This document shows positions 23,862 to 36,550 of a DNA stretch of 64,000 bases, piece after piece. The notes beneath the pieces were generated by a model. It saw only the letters and a program-made list of their open reading frames with translations, did no database searches and was not told where the DNA came from. How positions within the stretch are numbered: the first letter of the stretch is position 1; each line of letters opens with the position of its first letter. A program made the translations under genes and the position numbers. This stretch comes from Henckelia pumila (lineage: Eukaryota; Streptophyta; Magnoliopsida; Lamiales; Gesneriaceae), in contig NC_133123.1 of NCBI RefSeq assembly GCF_033568475.1, positions 139,020,062 through 139,084,061 on the forward strand. Reading direction: 5' to 3'.

Positions 23862-26800
23862 ATTACCGTTTTGTGTGTGAGAGCTTCGCAAATTAATCAA
23901 AAGATAATCCTGTTAATGGAAAAAATACAAAACAAAATCGCAGCGAAATGTAAATAATATCAACAAATTAACTACTTCAAACATATAGATCTATGCAATT
24001 GCTGAATAAATTAAAAGAAAGACAAAACCATAAATACTACAAATTCCATCTGCGACTGCATGCATGGTAAAAATATTATGTCAAAAAATATAGTCCACTG
24101 CTGAAACCAGGAACAGAAGGGCAAAGTCATCCACAATATATATCAATGTTTGTCTGAGAAAAAATATTTTGAATTTGACGATACATCAAAGGACTGTGCT
24201 CTCTGATTATGCTCGCGGCGCATAATACGAATAATAAGCGATTACCTAGATGTGTTTGCTCTTCCTTTTGGCCGGAGAAATTCTGATAATAGCTTTCTAT
24301 ATGTGGTGTGACATGATAAATAATGCAATTATCTAAGTATATATATAGCCATTCTTCTATGTAGATGTCACTCACAAATCAATCTTGCATCATCCAATAC
24401 ATATATATATGGTGTCAAATTGGTTATAACATAATTAATCATCGGTATATTGGGGCAATACCAATATTGCTGAATCAGTTAATTACTTTATTCATCACCA
24501 TAGCCATTTTAATATGCATGGAGTACTCCGACTGCAAGCAAACCCCATTCTTCCATATCTGTTAAAATTCATAGTTTTAAGTAAAGGATAACGTCCGCAA
24601 ATTTGTTATCGTTCAGATCTTTTAATATCTTGCATGACTTTAGTGAACAAATTGGATTAATACTAGTGTTTTTACGCAACGTGTGCTTGTATAGTCTTTT
24701 ACTTTTTGTAAATATCTCTGGCGTTTAATCGATTTTTTTAAAAATAAATTTGATTTATATTAAAGTAAAGATAATATCATAATTATAAGAATTGATGAGA
24801 GACTGTGATACTAAAATTATAATATGATGAATTGCATAATTCATATATCAACCTACAAAAAGTAGTTAATATGATAGCCATATTATTAATAAATAATAAT
24901 ATAGTAATCCGAAAATGTATGTACGGCATTTTAACACGTGAAATATATTGGGTTGCATGCGGTTAATTTCTCGCGATTTTCCATTAGCTTGAAACTTGAA
25001 CAATTAGAAATTTTGGGAAAACATAAAAGTTGTTAACACAAGAAAAACGTACATGCATGTATCCAGAATTAATTTATAGGATTTTGAGGCTAATAATTTA
25101 CCATTATTATCCAATTGCTTGTTTAATATTAATTTTATTTTTTGCCGACATATCACAAATAATGATTAATTGAACTAAACTTTTTCTTGAGGGTTTATTA
25201 AACTCAATCGTGTCATTATTATATCTTGCTTTCAAGTTACAATTCAACAATGTTATGGACCAAAGAAGATTCTTGCAAGAATAAAAAGGCAAGCAATTTT
25301 AACATAAGCTAAAAATGACGAAAATGCATGGCAAATAGAATAAAATAAGCTGCTTGCGAGCCCAATAAGGCAAAGCCTAGCTCCAATAACCCAATTTGTT
25401 TTGCAAAATTAATTTATTAAACTCTCGGTAATTTAATTTAAATTAAGTTTATATACATTAAAAAATTTATTTATTTTTATTTTTTGCATATTGGTAGTAT
25501 AATTAAATCAAATTTTAAACTATTCCAAAGGTCAAAGTCTTCCTCCTCTAAAGATCGGGTGCTTTTAGGAGCATAATTTGATGGACAGTTATTAATTCCG
25601 CTTATTATTAATTATGCAAAAAACAATTTTGTTGAAGGGGGCTTGTTTTGTTTTGTTTTTAATTTTTTTGATAATACAAATAAGCAGATAAGATCGCGAA
25701 AGTATATGCATGGGATAATGTACAAAAGGAGAGCTACGTAGAGTTATTATGTACGCAAGAATCTACGAAAAAAATATTGAAGGGCTTTAATTTTTATTTT
25801 TTTTAATGTAATACCGCATGTTCAGATTATACAGTTCCGTTTTAAAGTACGATTTGCAAATAGATGCTGAAAAAAATTTGTAATCCGATCGATATAGATA
25901 AGGGTCTAGTACTCCTCTTCCTTTTTAAAAATTGTTAATTCATTAATAAGATCCAGCGAGACCTCCCACAAATTCGGGGTGGTGATTTATAATTTATGTA
26001 ATAAAAAAAACTGCAATTTTTGATCATTTATATTTGTATTTTTATGATTTTGGTTTTTTACATATGGTGTTCTATCTATGTAGGTGCAATATAGACGTTG
26101 TGTACGTTGTCACCTCGAAAAAAAAAAATACAAGAATAACAAAAATAGCGGACGGCACGACTCATTTGTGATAAGATTAGTTGAAGATATTTGGAACGCA
26201 AAATATGCATATTTGGATGGAGCTCGATTCGAGCGATCGTGATCAAGTACTCATTAGTCATTACCTATGCTCAAAAGCGTTTAATGTCAAATGTTTGACT
26301 TTTTATTTATTTAATTAATTAATTAATTTATTTATTAAACAACTTAATTCAACCAACTTTATTGATGAGAAGAAATATCTGAGAAAGAGATGTGTGGAGA
26401 ACGAGTCTCCGAGAAAATTTTGTGGCATGCTTAACAACTAAGTCACATTATTTTGATTTAATGATTCCCAATATTAACCAATTAAGTCAAACAAAAATTT
26501 AACAATTGCAAGAAAAAAAATTAAGTTTTTAGAAAAGCTAAATCTTCCGTAATTACTGATGTGGCTAATATATAATTTATTTTTTAAAAAAATAAATTTC
26601 TTATTTTCACAAGCATCCACTGAATGTGTGGAAAACTGAAAATAAGTGCCGGAAATCCAATTATTTTATGACCTCGATGAATGCATATATTGATTACTAT
26701 TGTTTTTTTTTTTTTTTTTTTTTTGTAGTTGACTGATGGTTCTGAACTAAATTATCCATATGAATTATTTCTTAAGTAATACATATGTAATAATGTTTAT

Positions 26801-26888
26801 AACTACCATGTATATTGTAGACACGAGATTAAAATTATGTAGCAAAGCCAAAAAAATATGATGTCCGTAAATAAATATCATTGTATGT
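23862..26888. other. AT-rich intergenic DNA upstream of the phospholipase gene
   Basis: Contains the phospholipase A1 promoter region, with TA-rich stretches near 24335-24350. No coding potential was recognised. A run of more than 20 T lies at about 26701-26724. No repeat boundaries were identified. Confidence 0.5.
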
Positions 26889-27091
26889 GTTAAGAAATTG
26901 AATTGGACCTAACTAATTTCAAAAGTTAGCTCAAGAGATGATGTTTATACCTTTTTATATAAAGGGCTCCTAGATTATTTAGCCAACCAATGTGAGACAC
27001 AAACTAAGACACCAACACACCCCTCTGACGGACGGGTGAGACCAACTATGGGTCGTCCAACACATAACAGTGAAACCTGGGCCAGGGTCGG

Positions 27092-27980
27092 TGTAACACC
27101 CGAAAATTTTAAAATGTAAATCCGCATGTATAATTATGAGAAAATTAATTTTTAATTAAGGATTAAATGTATTTATGTGATATTATATGATTTATATGCA
27201 TGATTTAATTTATTTTAGCATTTAACCCATAATTATGGAAATTCTAGATTTTAAGGAATTTATTATTTTGATCGCGTAGACGGGATCGCGAACGGACGAG
27301 ATATCAAAATTCTTAGCCAAAAATATTTTATGAGTTTTATGAGCCTTAAAATATTATTTTAAGGTATTTTGTCAAGAAAATTTTAGTATTTAATTATATA
27401 TTTATTTAAGGGTTGATTTTAGCCAAAATTAGTCCCTTTATTGACTTTTATTAATTTTTAAAATTTGCCTAAAATATTATTTCGGGATTTTGATTTTTAT
27501 TATCAGAATAATATGTTATGTTGAGATTTAAATATTATATTTTAGGCATGATTTTATCTTAAATTAGTTATTATCTTAATTAAATTTTAATTAACCAAAA
27601 ATCTATCCTATCTACCCTAAACTCACGTCTCCCTCTCCCTTAGCTGCCTCCAACCTTTCTCCATCACCATCTTCACGCCCCATAGCAGATATCAGCCTCC
27701 ATAGCCGATCTTTCAAATATTTATCGAGTTTTTGGTCCGTTCGTCGTCCCGGAGCCTCGTAGACGCATCAATTATCGTCCTAGAATTATCAAGGCATGTC
27801 TAAAACTTTTATTTGGCCACCATATAAGCTATTACTCTTGCATGATGTGTTTTATTTCAGATTTTTCATGGAAATTTCGAGTTTATGCATGTATGCCTTG
27901 TATTGATGTATGTTCTTTCTTGATTGGTCATGACTCACGTTTTTGCCAAGCATGGTATGGTCCAGAGGCTGGGGCTCGGT
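27092..27980 (+). repeat. Gypsy 5' LTR segment
   Basis: 889 bp that match the start of the LTR at 29970. Both begin TGTAACACCCG and share the stretch ending GAGGCTGGGGCTCGGT. Confidence 0.85.
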
Positions 27981-28580
27981 TGTATCATTTTCTTCTTTGG
28001 TGAATTTAAAATGTTACTTTACAGAGTCTAGTATATATTTTTGGGAATTAAGTTCTCATGTGTCAAATTATGCTAGTGGGTTCACAGATATCATATTGTC
28101 ATTCATTTAACTATTAAGGTTTTTCCCTTGACGAAGAAGTCATGATTTTTTTGGAGATGACACTGGTACCATAAGGTTATAGTTTGATGGTTTGTGGTTT
28201 TAAGTTTGTACTCTTAATTATATGAGGTATAAATTGATGATAAGTATGTTTTGTATTAGATTCTTGAATCTTTGAGGATAAAAAAATAATCGTGGAGTTA
28301 GTTTGATAAAGAATTGGGTAATCTTTGATAAGAATTACGGGTTCGCATGGTTGGTGTTACCAAGTAAGCTGTATTGGGTTTGATGTTCAAGTCACTACGT
28401 TTAAATAAATAGATTTGGGAACTTGTCAGCCTGACTTATAGATATTGTGATGACTGAATGATGAAGGTGTAAATTTTTATAGGCTTGTGTAATTGGTCAG
28501 GTGTGGCATAACACTTGTTATAAAATTTTGGTTTCGATGTCAAGTGTAATATAAGCTTTAGATATGACCTAAGAGTTGAC

Positions 28581-28588
28581 GATATATA

Positions 28589-28622
<34 letters not shown>
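28581..28622. repeat. TA-rich microsatellite
   Basis: A nearly pure TA dinucleotide run within the internal region of the gypsy remnant. Confidence 0.9.
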
Positions 28623-28626
<4 letters not shown>

Positions 28627-29969
28627 AGTGAGTTCTTTTGTTAAGAGTTGAGTCATTTGAGAATTTGGGTTGTTGGTTCTACGCTTGTATGGGTAGTTGA
28701 AGCACTTGGAATAATCACGAGTCAGCGTAATGACTTGATATTATAACTGTTATCTCGATACTTTCGTTTTACGTTGGGGTTAATTATATATAAGTATTTG
28801 TATGGATGTTCTTTCAATATCCTTGAGTTGTATAAACTTGAATTATTGGGTCATGTTATAGGAGTGTCTCCACCAAGATTTTTGGGATGCATGAGCAAAA
28901 AGGTATTGGTTGTGTTTTGACTGTACATGGGACCAACATGTATTACTTGTGAGCGGATTATTCAGTTTATTAGGTAATTGACTTAGTATTTTGATTTTGA
29001 GGAGTTCAGATTCCATGAAATATAAATAGAGGCAACTAGGAAATGATATGGAATTAACTATTGAATGTTATATTATTATGCTATTTAGATATGATGACAT
29101 GTAAATACTATTCGGGAAATTTCACTCCTCCAATAGGAAAATCTAAGTGCCTTAAGCCTAAACTAACCACAGAATTAGAATTCATGTATTTTAAGCATAT
29201 TCCTGACGTTAGGAGAATTTATGTTGTACATGACGTTTGACACTAAATTCACTTTTTTTGGGTTTCATGGATTTATAGAACTCGATATTTAAGACTTTCA
29301 AGTGTTCGATAGTTGGAAGTGTAGTGGTAAATGGATGAGTTGAAGAAAATGGCGATGAATGACAAATGTTCGACTCAAAGATGTTTAACTTATTATGGAA
29401 GGCTGGTGTGTGGATAAGCTTTACAAGTTGAATTTATTGGAGTTTATATCGTAATCCTATGCTTTAATAAGTAAATTTGGGAACAAAAGTTCGGCTCACG
29501 AATGTTGGAGGATTGATAAGTAGGGTGTATAAGCATATGAAATCAGTCAAGTTTTGGCATAGTGCGATTGTTGTGTTTAGAAAAACGAATAGTAGAGTTA
29601 ATACTTGAGTTGTACGTATAAGTTGAGGTAAATATGTGGGTGTACTTTCATTATGGTACTAAGATTTGTATAAAACGTCAGATTTTGTTTACAGTGAAAT
29701 GTAAGTAAATTGTAATGATTCTCTTTACGAGGTGTTTCAGCAGCGGAAGTTTATAAATATAGGTTTGATGGAGATGAAGAGGACAAATGGGAAAGATAAA
29801 ATATGTTGTTTATCAGAGTGCGCAGCAGAAGCAAGACTTTTGGGATACCGAAACTTGGGAACTAGATAGGTAATCGTGGATTTTGTAAATTGGATATTTG
29901 AGGGACTCCGTCATTAGAGTTTGATCAGTCGAATTTCGAGGACGAAATTCAATTTAAGGGGGGGAGAAT

Positions 29970-32715
29970 TGTAACACCCGGAAATTTTAAAACGTAAATC
30001 CGCATGCATAATTAGGAAAAAATTAATTTTTAATTAAGGGTTAAATGTATTTATGTGATATTATGTGATTTATATGCATTATTTAATTTAGTTTAGCATT
30101 TAACCCATAATTATGGAAATTCTAGATTTTAAGGAATTTATTATTTTGATCGCGTAGACGGAACTGCGGACAGACGAGATACCAAAATTCTTAGCCAAAA
30201 ATATTTTATGAGTTTTATGAGCCTTAAAATATTATTTTAAGATATTTTGTCAAGAAAATTTTAGTATTTAATTATATATTTATTTAAGGGTTGATTTTTA
30301 GCCAAAATTAGTCCCTTTATTGACTTTTATTAATTTTTAAAATTTGCCTAAAATATTATTTCGGGATTTTGATTTTTATTATCAGAATAATATGTTATGT
30401 TGAGATTTAAATATTATATTTTAGGCATGATTTTATCTTAAATTAGTTATTATCTTAATTAAATTCTAATTAACCAAAAATCTATCCTATCTACCCTAAA
30501 CTCACGTCTCCCTCTCCCTTAGCCGCCTCCAACCTTTCTCCATCACCATCTTCACGCCCCATAGCAGATATCAGCCTCCATAGCCGATCTTTCAAATATT
30601 TATCGAGTTTTTGGTCCGTTCGTCGTCCCGGAGCCTCGTAGACGCATCAATTATCATCCTAGAATTATCAAGGCATGTCTAAAACTTTTATTTGGCCACC
30701 ATATAAGCTATTACTCTTGCATGATGTGTTTTATTTCAGATTTTTCATGGAAATTTCGAGTTTATGCATGTATGCCTTGTATTGATGCATGTTCTTTCTT
30801 GATTGGTCATGACTCACGTTTTTGCCAAGCATGGTATGGTCCAGAGGCTGGGGCTCGGTCAAGGGGTGTCCTAGGGTTCCTTAGGGTCGAGTGGTTCGAG
30901 TGGTTTGAGCCAAGGTTGGTCTGAACTGAAACAATATCTTCTAGTTGCATAGAAGGTCGCAGTTTGAGCGGTTTTGGGAGAATGGTTCGTGTGCACTGTA
31001 TAGGACGGGTTTGAGGGTGATTCCAATTGGGCCCCAAGACATAGAGGAAGTTATCTCAGATAGTTCTCTAGCCAGTGATGGTCGGAGTTGGGCGGCCAAA
31101 CGGCCGGAAGTTCGGTGTCGCGCGCAGCGCGCGAGCAGAACTTAGATATATTTTGTTTTGGTTCGTTCTCCTTCGTTAGGACTCCGTTTGGGCTGGTTTT
31201 TAGCTTTCTGGAAACTTCTTGAAGTCTTCTAGGTTTAGGTGGTAGTGCTCCAGCCATTTGGTGGCCAGAGTAGGGCAGCTGATGCCTCTGAACGGAAGCT
31301 GGTCGCAGCCGAGAGTAAGGAACAAGAGGGAAACGGGTTTAGGGTTTTGGGCAGGTCCGGGTCGGTCTTGGGGCCTGGATCGGGTCTGGTAATTTGTGGG
31401 TCGGGTCAGGTCGGTCTGGGTCCGGGTCTGGGTTAAGTGGGCCGGGCTCGAGTCTTTTATTTTTTTAAGTAATTTATGTTTTAATTGATTTTTGGGCCAA
31501 TTAATTATAAATAAAATTATTTGGGCCGCCTTCAAAATTATTTTTAATTTAGCCCAATGATTTTTATGGGCTCGTGAGCCCATAGGAATTTTTGAGACAG
31601 TCAGTGATTTTATTGGGTCAATCCAGGAATTTATATGAATTAATTAGTTAATGGGCCTAAATATTTTTATTTAAGCCCAATAATATTTAAGTATTTTATT
31701 TTAGTAAAAATTATAATTTTTAAAATTATTTATTTAATTATGGGCTTTAAGTTGGTTAATGGGCTTTAAGTCAGTTAAGGGGTTTAGTAGAGAGACCAGC
31801 AGTCTGGATCAATCCATAAAAAATAACTAAGTTCGAAATATATATTTAATTATTTTTATGCATGAAGTTTATATTTTAAGTATATTTATTATGAAAAATC
31901 AATTAAATATATATTACGAACAAATTTTCAATGCATGCATTCATGAAAATTTTATATGATATGATTATGATTATGTATGAGTTGAGCAATAAAATATTTT
32001 TTTGATGGAAATGTAAGTAGTGTGACGTAAGGGTGGTTATCCACCATATGATATATGATTTATGAGGTAGTTTACTACCATAGGAGGTGATTTATCACCG
32101 CCACGTACGTTGGTTCATGAGACTGATCAGTCGGCACAGATAAGCGTCACACTTACGGATAGGACCATAGAATGTTTCAAAAATATCATGCTCAACTATG
32201 TTATGTATGATGAAGAAAGATGATGTTTATGCTCAAGATTTATGATTCAGCATTTATGTTATGAAAATGTTTCCATGCATGTTCATGTATCATGTATATG
32301 TATTAGTATAATTATGTGATGCATTATTTTAAACCTTGATATTCAAGTTTAGACATGTTGAGCCCCTAGGCTTACTACGCTTATATGGTACAGGTGAGAG
32401 AGATGACTTTTATGTAGCTCCTACCGGTGGTGAGGACGTATGAGCTCACGGAACAGTGGCCCCGTGACCGTTGCATGACTTAGGATTATTTCAGATATAT
32501 TTTTGTTAACGATTTTTAAGCAAATTATACTTTTACTTTAGTATTTCCGCACTTGGTGTTTTTGGAGCATGCAAAACTTATTTTTATTTCATGCTGATAT
32601 TATTTATCTTTTATTTTGAATTACATATATGTATGGGCATATATGTATTGTTCTTATTTAAAAATAAAAAATAAAAAATTCCGCATTTAAGTTTTAAGAA
32701 GGTCTAGATGTTTCA
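29970..32715 (+). repeat. Gypsy 3' LTR, 2.7 kb
   Basis: Its first 890 bp repeat 27092-27980. It also contains a GC-rich patch with a GCGCGCAGCGCGCG hairpin (about 31119-31133) and a GC-rich stretch at 31310-31450. Confidence 0.85.
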
Positions 32716-32741
32716 GTCGGAACTTGGTCTCTGATACCATG

Positions 32742-33095
32742 TTAAGAAATTGACTTGGACCTAACTAACTTCAAAAGCTACCTCAAGAGGTGAGGGTTGT
32801 TCTTGTCTATATTAAGGGCTCTTAGGATATTTATCCAACCGATGTGGGACACGGTTCCACCGTTATGTGTTGGACGGCACATATTTGGCCTCACCCGTCC
32901 CATAGTTGGCCACCCGTTAATATCTCTACGCTCCAGTCGTTTTATTCCTAGACGTAAGAGAGGTGCGTTGGTGTCTTAGTTTGTGTCCCACATCGGTTGG
33001 ATAAATAATCTGGAAGCCATTAATATAGACAAATGCAACTCTCACCTCTTGAGTTAGCTTTTGAAGTTAGTTAGGTCCAAGACAATTTCTTAATA
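32742..33095. repeat. 354-bp palindromic unit at the centre of the foldback repeat
   Basis: Begins GTTAAGAAATTGACTTGGAC and ends with its complement GTCCAAGACAATTTCTTAA. Matching inner blocks include CAACCGATGTGGGACAC and GTGTCCCACATCGGTTGG. It is flanked by TCTGATACCA and TGGTATCAGA. Confidence 0.85.
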
Positions 33096-33352
33096 TGGTA
33101 TCAGATATCAGGTTCCGACCCTGGCCCAGATTCCACCGTTATGTTTTGGACGGCCCATAGTTGGCCTCATCCGCCCCATATTTGGCCACCCGTTAATATC
33201 TCGCACGCTCTAGTCGTTTCATTCTTGGGCGTGAGAGAGATGTGTTGGTGTCTTAATTTGTGTCACACATCGGTTGGATAAATAGTCTGGGAGCCCTTAA
33301 TATAGACAAAAACAAACTTTCTTTTTTGAGCTAACTTTTGAGATGAGTTAGG

Positions 33353-34788
33353 TCTAAAAATATATATTAACGGTATCTATTTAATTTGATCAATAAAATA
33401 AAATATTGAGGATATTTTCGCTATCATATATTTTTCTTAGTAATTTAAAAACATCACTTGTAGGGCATATAGTTGCATTTAAAATATTGGATTAATTGGA
33501 TACACGTTTCCACGTAATGGGAAGACTAGGCTTGATAGTACGCGTTAATGTCTATGTGGGCAAGTCGCTACTCAGACAATACTAATTTGGCGAAGAAGCT
33601 ATATATGTATTTATAGATTTTATTATAATTTATAGCCTATGTAAAAATAATTACATCTTTCAAATGGTGATTAATTAGAGGCTGTGGTATAAAAACCTAC
33701 ATTAATACTATTTTGCGTGCTTATATATATAACTTGTTTTTTGCGAAAATTTACGAGGAAATGACAATTTGGGGATTGAAGTGGCATCTGTCCGCTTAAA
33801 GAAAAATAAATGCGTATCTAATTTTCTTGGATAATTTTTGTCAAAAGGAATATGAATTATTGGAGTTTTGATTGATGGATGAATTAGTTGGTGCATAGTT
33901 GTCCAAATGAGAACATATTGATTAGATCCGTGAAGAATACAAACTTCCAAACCTCCCAATTAATCCATCCATCGTGAATGCCATGCCCTCCACGATATAT
34001 AGTCATGAGAGATATTTATTTGATTCCATGAATTATTAATAAATAATAATAATAATGATAATACTGGCGGAATCTTATCGGGGACCAATAGATATATATA
34101 TTGTTGTCCCTTCGTTATTTTTCAGGTTTGTATAAAATTTTATATTATATGTTTTATAAAAACATGATTGAATTGAGTACCTGCAGGTACTTTGCCTCAG
34201 TGTATGAACACTTTGGCTTCGTCACTAAGAATTCTTTATCAAGTATCCCTCTTGACGCGTGGAATAAGATTATCATGATTAAAATTTAAAAGATAAAAAA
34301 AATAATATAGTTCATTTTAACTTGAATTATAACATAATTTAAGCTAAATACGAAATGATGCAAAAATGTTTAATTTCGAGAGCTGGATAAAGGATCTGAC
34401 TTTCTCGTCAATCGTTGTTGAATCCGATGCACTTTTTATTATTTTAAACTCTACAACATCGGATTAATCCTCTACGATCATGCTTATTATTGAAGATTGT
34501 AAAATCTTTGTTTTGGATATACAATTCGTCTCTTTTGTTTTGTTCGTATATCAGCGAATCATGCTGCTCATGCGTGAGTTAAAAAATCTGGTTCTTTGTC
34601 TAGTCTAGAAGGTCTTGTTATTCTTTCGTCTCCTATTCTTCGTGACTTATTTTAATATATATATATATATATTTTGCTTTACAAAAAAGTTTATAATATA
34701 AATACAATAATATAAAAGAATATATACACATAATTATGATCTAGAATATAAATTTCCAACACCAATATTGGAACAGATAATTTCACAC
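33353..34788. other. AT-rich spacer and ASR promoter region
   Basis: No gene was recognised. It contains TA-rich tracts, one near 34654-34672. The last few hundred bases are the likely promoter of the ASR gene. Confidence 0.5.
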
Positions 34789-34798
34789 TTATAAATAG
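34789..34798 (+). promoter_or_regulatory. TATA box of the ASR gene
   Basis: TTATAAATAG lies about 85 bases before the ASR start codon, a normal spacing for a TATA box with a short 5' UTR. Confidence 0.65.
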
Positions 34799-34881
34799 CA
34801 CACTCCAAGTCTATACCATCTCATACTCAAGTATAAGTCTCGTGAAATTTATAAGGTGAGGTGAAAAATACATACGTACGC

Positions 34882-35674
34882 ATGGCAGAAGAGAAGCAGC
34901 ACCACCACCTCTTCCAACACCACAAGGAGGAAGAGAAGCCGGTGGAGGCGGTGATCTACTCGGAAACCGCCTACGGGGTTGACGGTGCGGGCCAACGCTA
35001 CGAGACGACGGAAACCGCCGGTTACGTTGCGACGCATGATTATGAGAAAGAGAGAAAGTCTCATCAGCGCAAGGAACACCTCGGTGAGCTGGGAACCGCG
35101 GCTGCCGGTGCTTATGCCTTGGTAATTAAATTAATCCTTGATTAATTGTTACTTAAATAATTTCATGTTATATTCATTTTCAACTTGCATGATTACCAAG
35201 GCACTGGATCATGAAACGTAACATTTACCCAAGATTTTAATATTTAGTGACATTTGATATTAATTAATTGTCTAAAAATTTATTCAGTCTGTTTTCACTG
35301 ACTCGATAGTGGATCGGGAGTGGTTATAGGAATCCCGTCGATCGGCTTCATTTGACTTGGCAATAAATTGATTTACTGACCGTTATATTACGTTGAAAAA
35401 TTCAATTATCACCCTCACCCATCGATCATATCATATCATATCATATACATTATTATTAATTTTGACATATTACATGAATGAAAATCATCAGTATGAGAAG
35501 CACCAAGCCAAGAAGGACCCAGAGAACAAGCACAGGCACAAAATACAGGAGGAGATTGCGACGGCGGTGGCGGTCGGAGCCGGTGGCTACACGTTCCACG
35601 AGCATCACGAGAAGAAGGAAGTTAAACATGAACAAGAAAAAACCGAGGGGAAGCACCACCACCACCACTTTTGA
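34882..35674 (+). CDS. ASR: ASR protein (abscisic acid/stress/ripening, ABA/WDS family)
   Basis: Small hydrophilic, Zn-binding stress protein that acts as a chaperone and as a DNA-binding factor in cytosol and nucleus. Two exons, 34882-35121 and 35492-35674, give 140 residues. The N-terminus [20 protein letters not shown] has the His-rich Zn-binding region. The ABA/WDS domain is seen in [37 protein letters not shown] and [16 protein letters not shown]. The C-terminus ends in a His cluster (KHHHHHF). The single intron inside AYAL-YEKH is the position known for this family. AATAAA signals occur at 35809-35814 and 35924-35929. Induction by drought, salt and abscisic acid is known for the family but not shown here. 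Confidence 0.96.
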
Positions 35675-35694
35675 TTACAAATTTTATATACCAT

Positions 35695-35696
<2 letters not shown>

Positions 35697-35751
<55 letters not shown>
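35697..35751. repeat. (TA)n microsatellite in the ASR 3' region
   Basis: A pure TA run of about 55 bp starting 22 bases after the ASR stop codon, so it is probably in the 3' UTR. Confidence 0.95.
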
Positions 35752-35755
<4 letters not shown>

Positions 35756-36080
35756 TGTTTTGGTCCCCTTACATATATATATTCTCACAATCCATATATC
35801 CCACTCTAAATAAAGATTGTGTTCGTGGATCTCTATATGTTGCTGTTTTATGTAAAAGAAATAGTACGTTTTGAATGTTGTTTTGGTCTTATTATGCCAT
35901 GCACCATGTTCACATATGGTTTCAATAAAATCTCTTATATTTTCTCTGGATATATATATCATCAAGCTGGAAATAAGGCAGAGAATATAATAATCATTCA
36001 TAAGTCATCATTTCTAAAATCCACTAATATGCAAAATGTGCATCAAAGTGCATCTACTGTTATTGGGCCAAGGCCCAAAT

Positions 36081-36440
36081 TCAGACGTGGGGACCAACCG
36101 AAGGTGGAGTAAACGAGAGGCTACAGTGATGACTTAATATGTCACCTTCTTGGGCTGTAAAGCCCAGTGAACTAAGCATGGAAGGCCAGCACTCGTGAGT
36201 GATTATCCGAATGGCCCGACAACAATCCACTCCCAAATGAGACCCTCCATTCAGAAAAAACAGTAGAATTTCATTAGAGCAAGACTTGAGCTCCAGAAGA
36301 GCGCCCAAACATTCCATCGTGCCTCCTTCGTGTTTCGCGGCATCTTCGGCTCGCCCGATCTGTGGCGTTCTTGATGTCGCGGACACGGTTAGGACTAGCC
36401 ATAAGAGTGTTACTAGGAGTGGAAACTTGGCAATCACCAT
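36081..36440 (-). CDS. EC1: Egg cell-secreted protein 1-like (EC1, prolamin-like/ECA1 family)
   Basis: Secreted small cysteine-rich protein. In Arabidopsis, EC1 proteins stored in egg-cell vesicles are released at sperm arrival and activate sperm for gamete fusion. This is a single exon of 119 residues. Residues 1-22 form a signal peptide (VIAKFPLLVTLLWLVLTVSA). The prolamin-like domain has six cysteines at 44, 54, 73, 74, 84 and 106. Motifs include CLGALLELKSCSNEILLFFL, CCRAIRIITHECWPSMLSSL and GFTAQEGDIL. The start is the ATG just before the hydrophobic segment; longer upstream frames lack a signal. A TATA-like CTATAAATATA lies about 100 bases upstream. Intronless structure and length fit EC1 rather than other prolamin-like proteins. 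Which EC1 paralogue it is cannot be told. Confidence 0.94.
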   Translation of the reverse strand: MVIAKFPLLVTLLWLVLTVSATSRTPQIGRAEDAAKHEGGTMECLGALLELKSCSNEILLFFLNGGSHLGVDCCRAIRIITHECWPSMLSSLGFTAQEGDILSHHCSLSFTPPSVGPHV

Positions 36441-36539
36441 TTTGCCTTTTTTTTTTGTGTGGAAATATTCAATTTGTGGGAGATGGAAGTGTTGTGATCT
36501 GTCGTGGAATAAGTTCAAGTACTTGAAGAAATTTGGTGT

Positions 36540-36550
36540 TATATTTATAG
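36540..36550 (-). promoter_or_regulatory. TATA box of the EC1-like gene
   Basis: Reads CTATAAATATA on the minus strand, about 100 bases upstream of the start codon, leaving a 5' UTR of roughly 70 bases. Confidence 0.6.

Larger units (their letters stand above)
27092..32715 (+). mobile_element. Ty3/gypsy LTR element remnant
   Basis: Begins TGTAACACCC and ends GTTTCA. The exact 5-bp direct repeat GTCGG flanks it (27087-27091 and 32716-32720). Parts are a 5' LTR segment (27092-27980), an internal region (27981-29969) without recognised domains, a purine-rich tract (AAGGGGGGGAGAA near 29957-29968) directly before the 3' LTR, and the 3' LTR (29970-32715). The internal end reads as the usual gypsy pol tail plus polypurine tract. 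Long LTRs of this type are common in plant chromovirus-type gypsy elements. It is broken and heavily reduced. The shared 890 bp of the two LTR copies are about 98 percent identical by eye, so the insertion is recent, probably near one million years. Confidence 0.85.
26889..33352. repeat. Large foldback/TRIM-like repeat interrupted by a gypsy element
   Basis: The left arm (26889-27091) begins GTTAAGAAATTGAATTGGAC. Its complement is found at about 33096-33352 (ending GAGTTAGGTCTAA). Removing the gypsy element and one target copy makes the left arm continue at 32721 (AACTTGGTCTCTGATACCA). The whole is therefore a long inverted repeat with a second palindrome at its centre (32742-33095). TCTGATACCA and TGGTATCAGA flank the central unit; both match the initiator-Met-tRNA primer-binding motif of small LTR (TRIM) elements, in opposite directions. 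Origin as a TRIM or as a foldback DNA element is unresolved. Confidence 0.7.

Noticed and set aside
26701-26724. Poly-T run as the tail of a retroposed gene or LINE
   Set aside because: No coding remains or target duplication were seen beside it; a simple homopolymer is enough.
30721-31583. Several frames of 60-127 residues in the 30.7-31.6 kb GC-rich patch
   Set aside because: All lie inside the gypsy 3' LTR and look like chance frames in repetitive, GC-richer DNA.
34849-35079. Minus-strand hydrophobic frame opposite ASR exon 1
   Set aside because: It is an antisense shadow; ASR on plus matches its family end to end.
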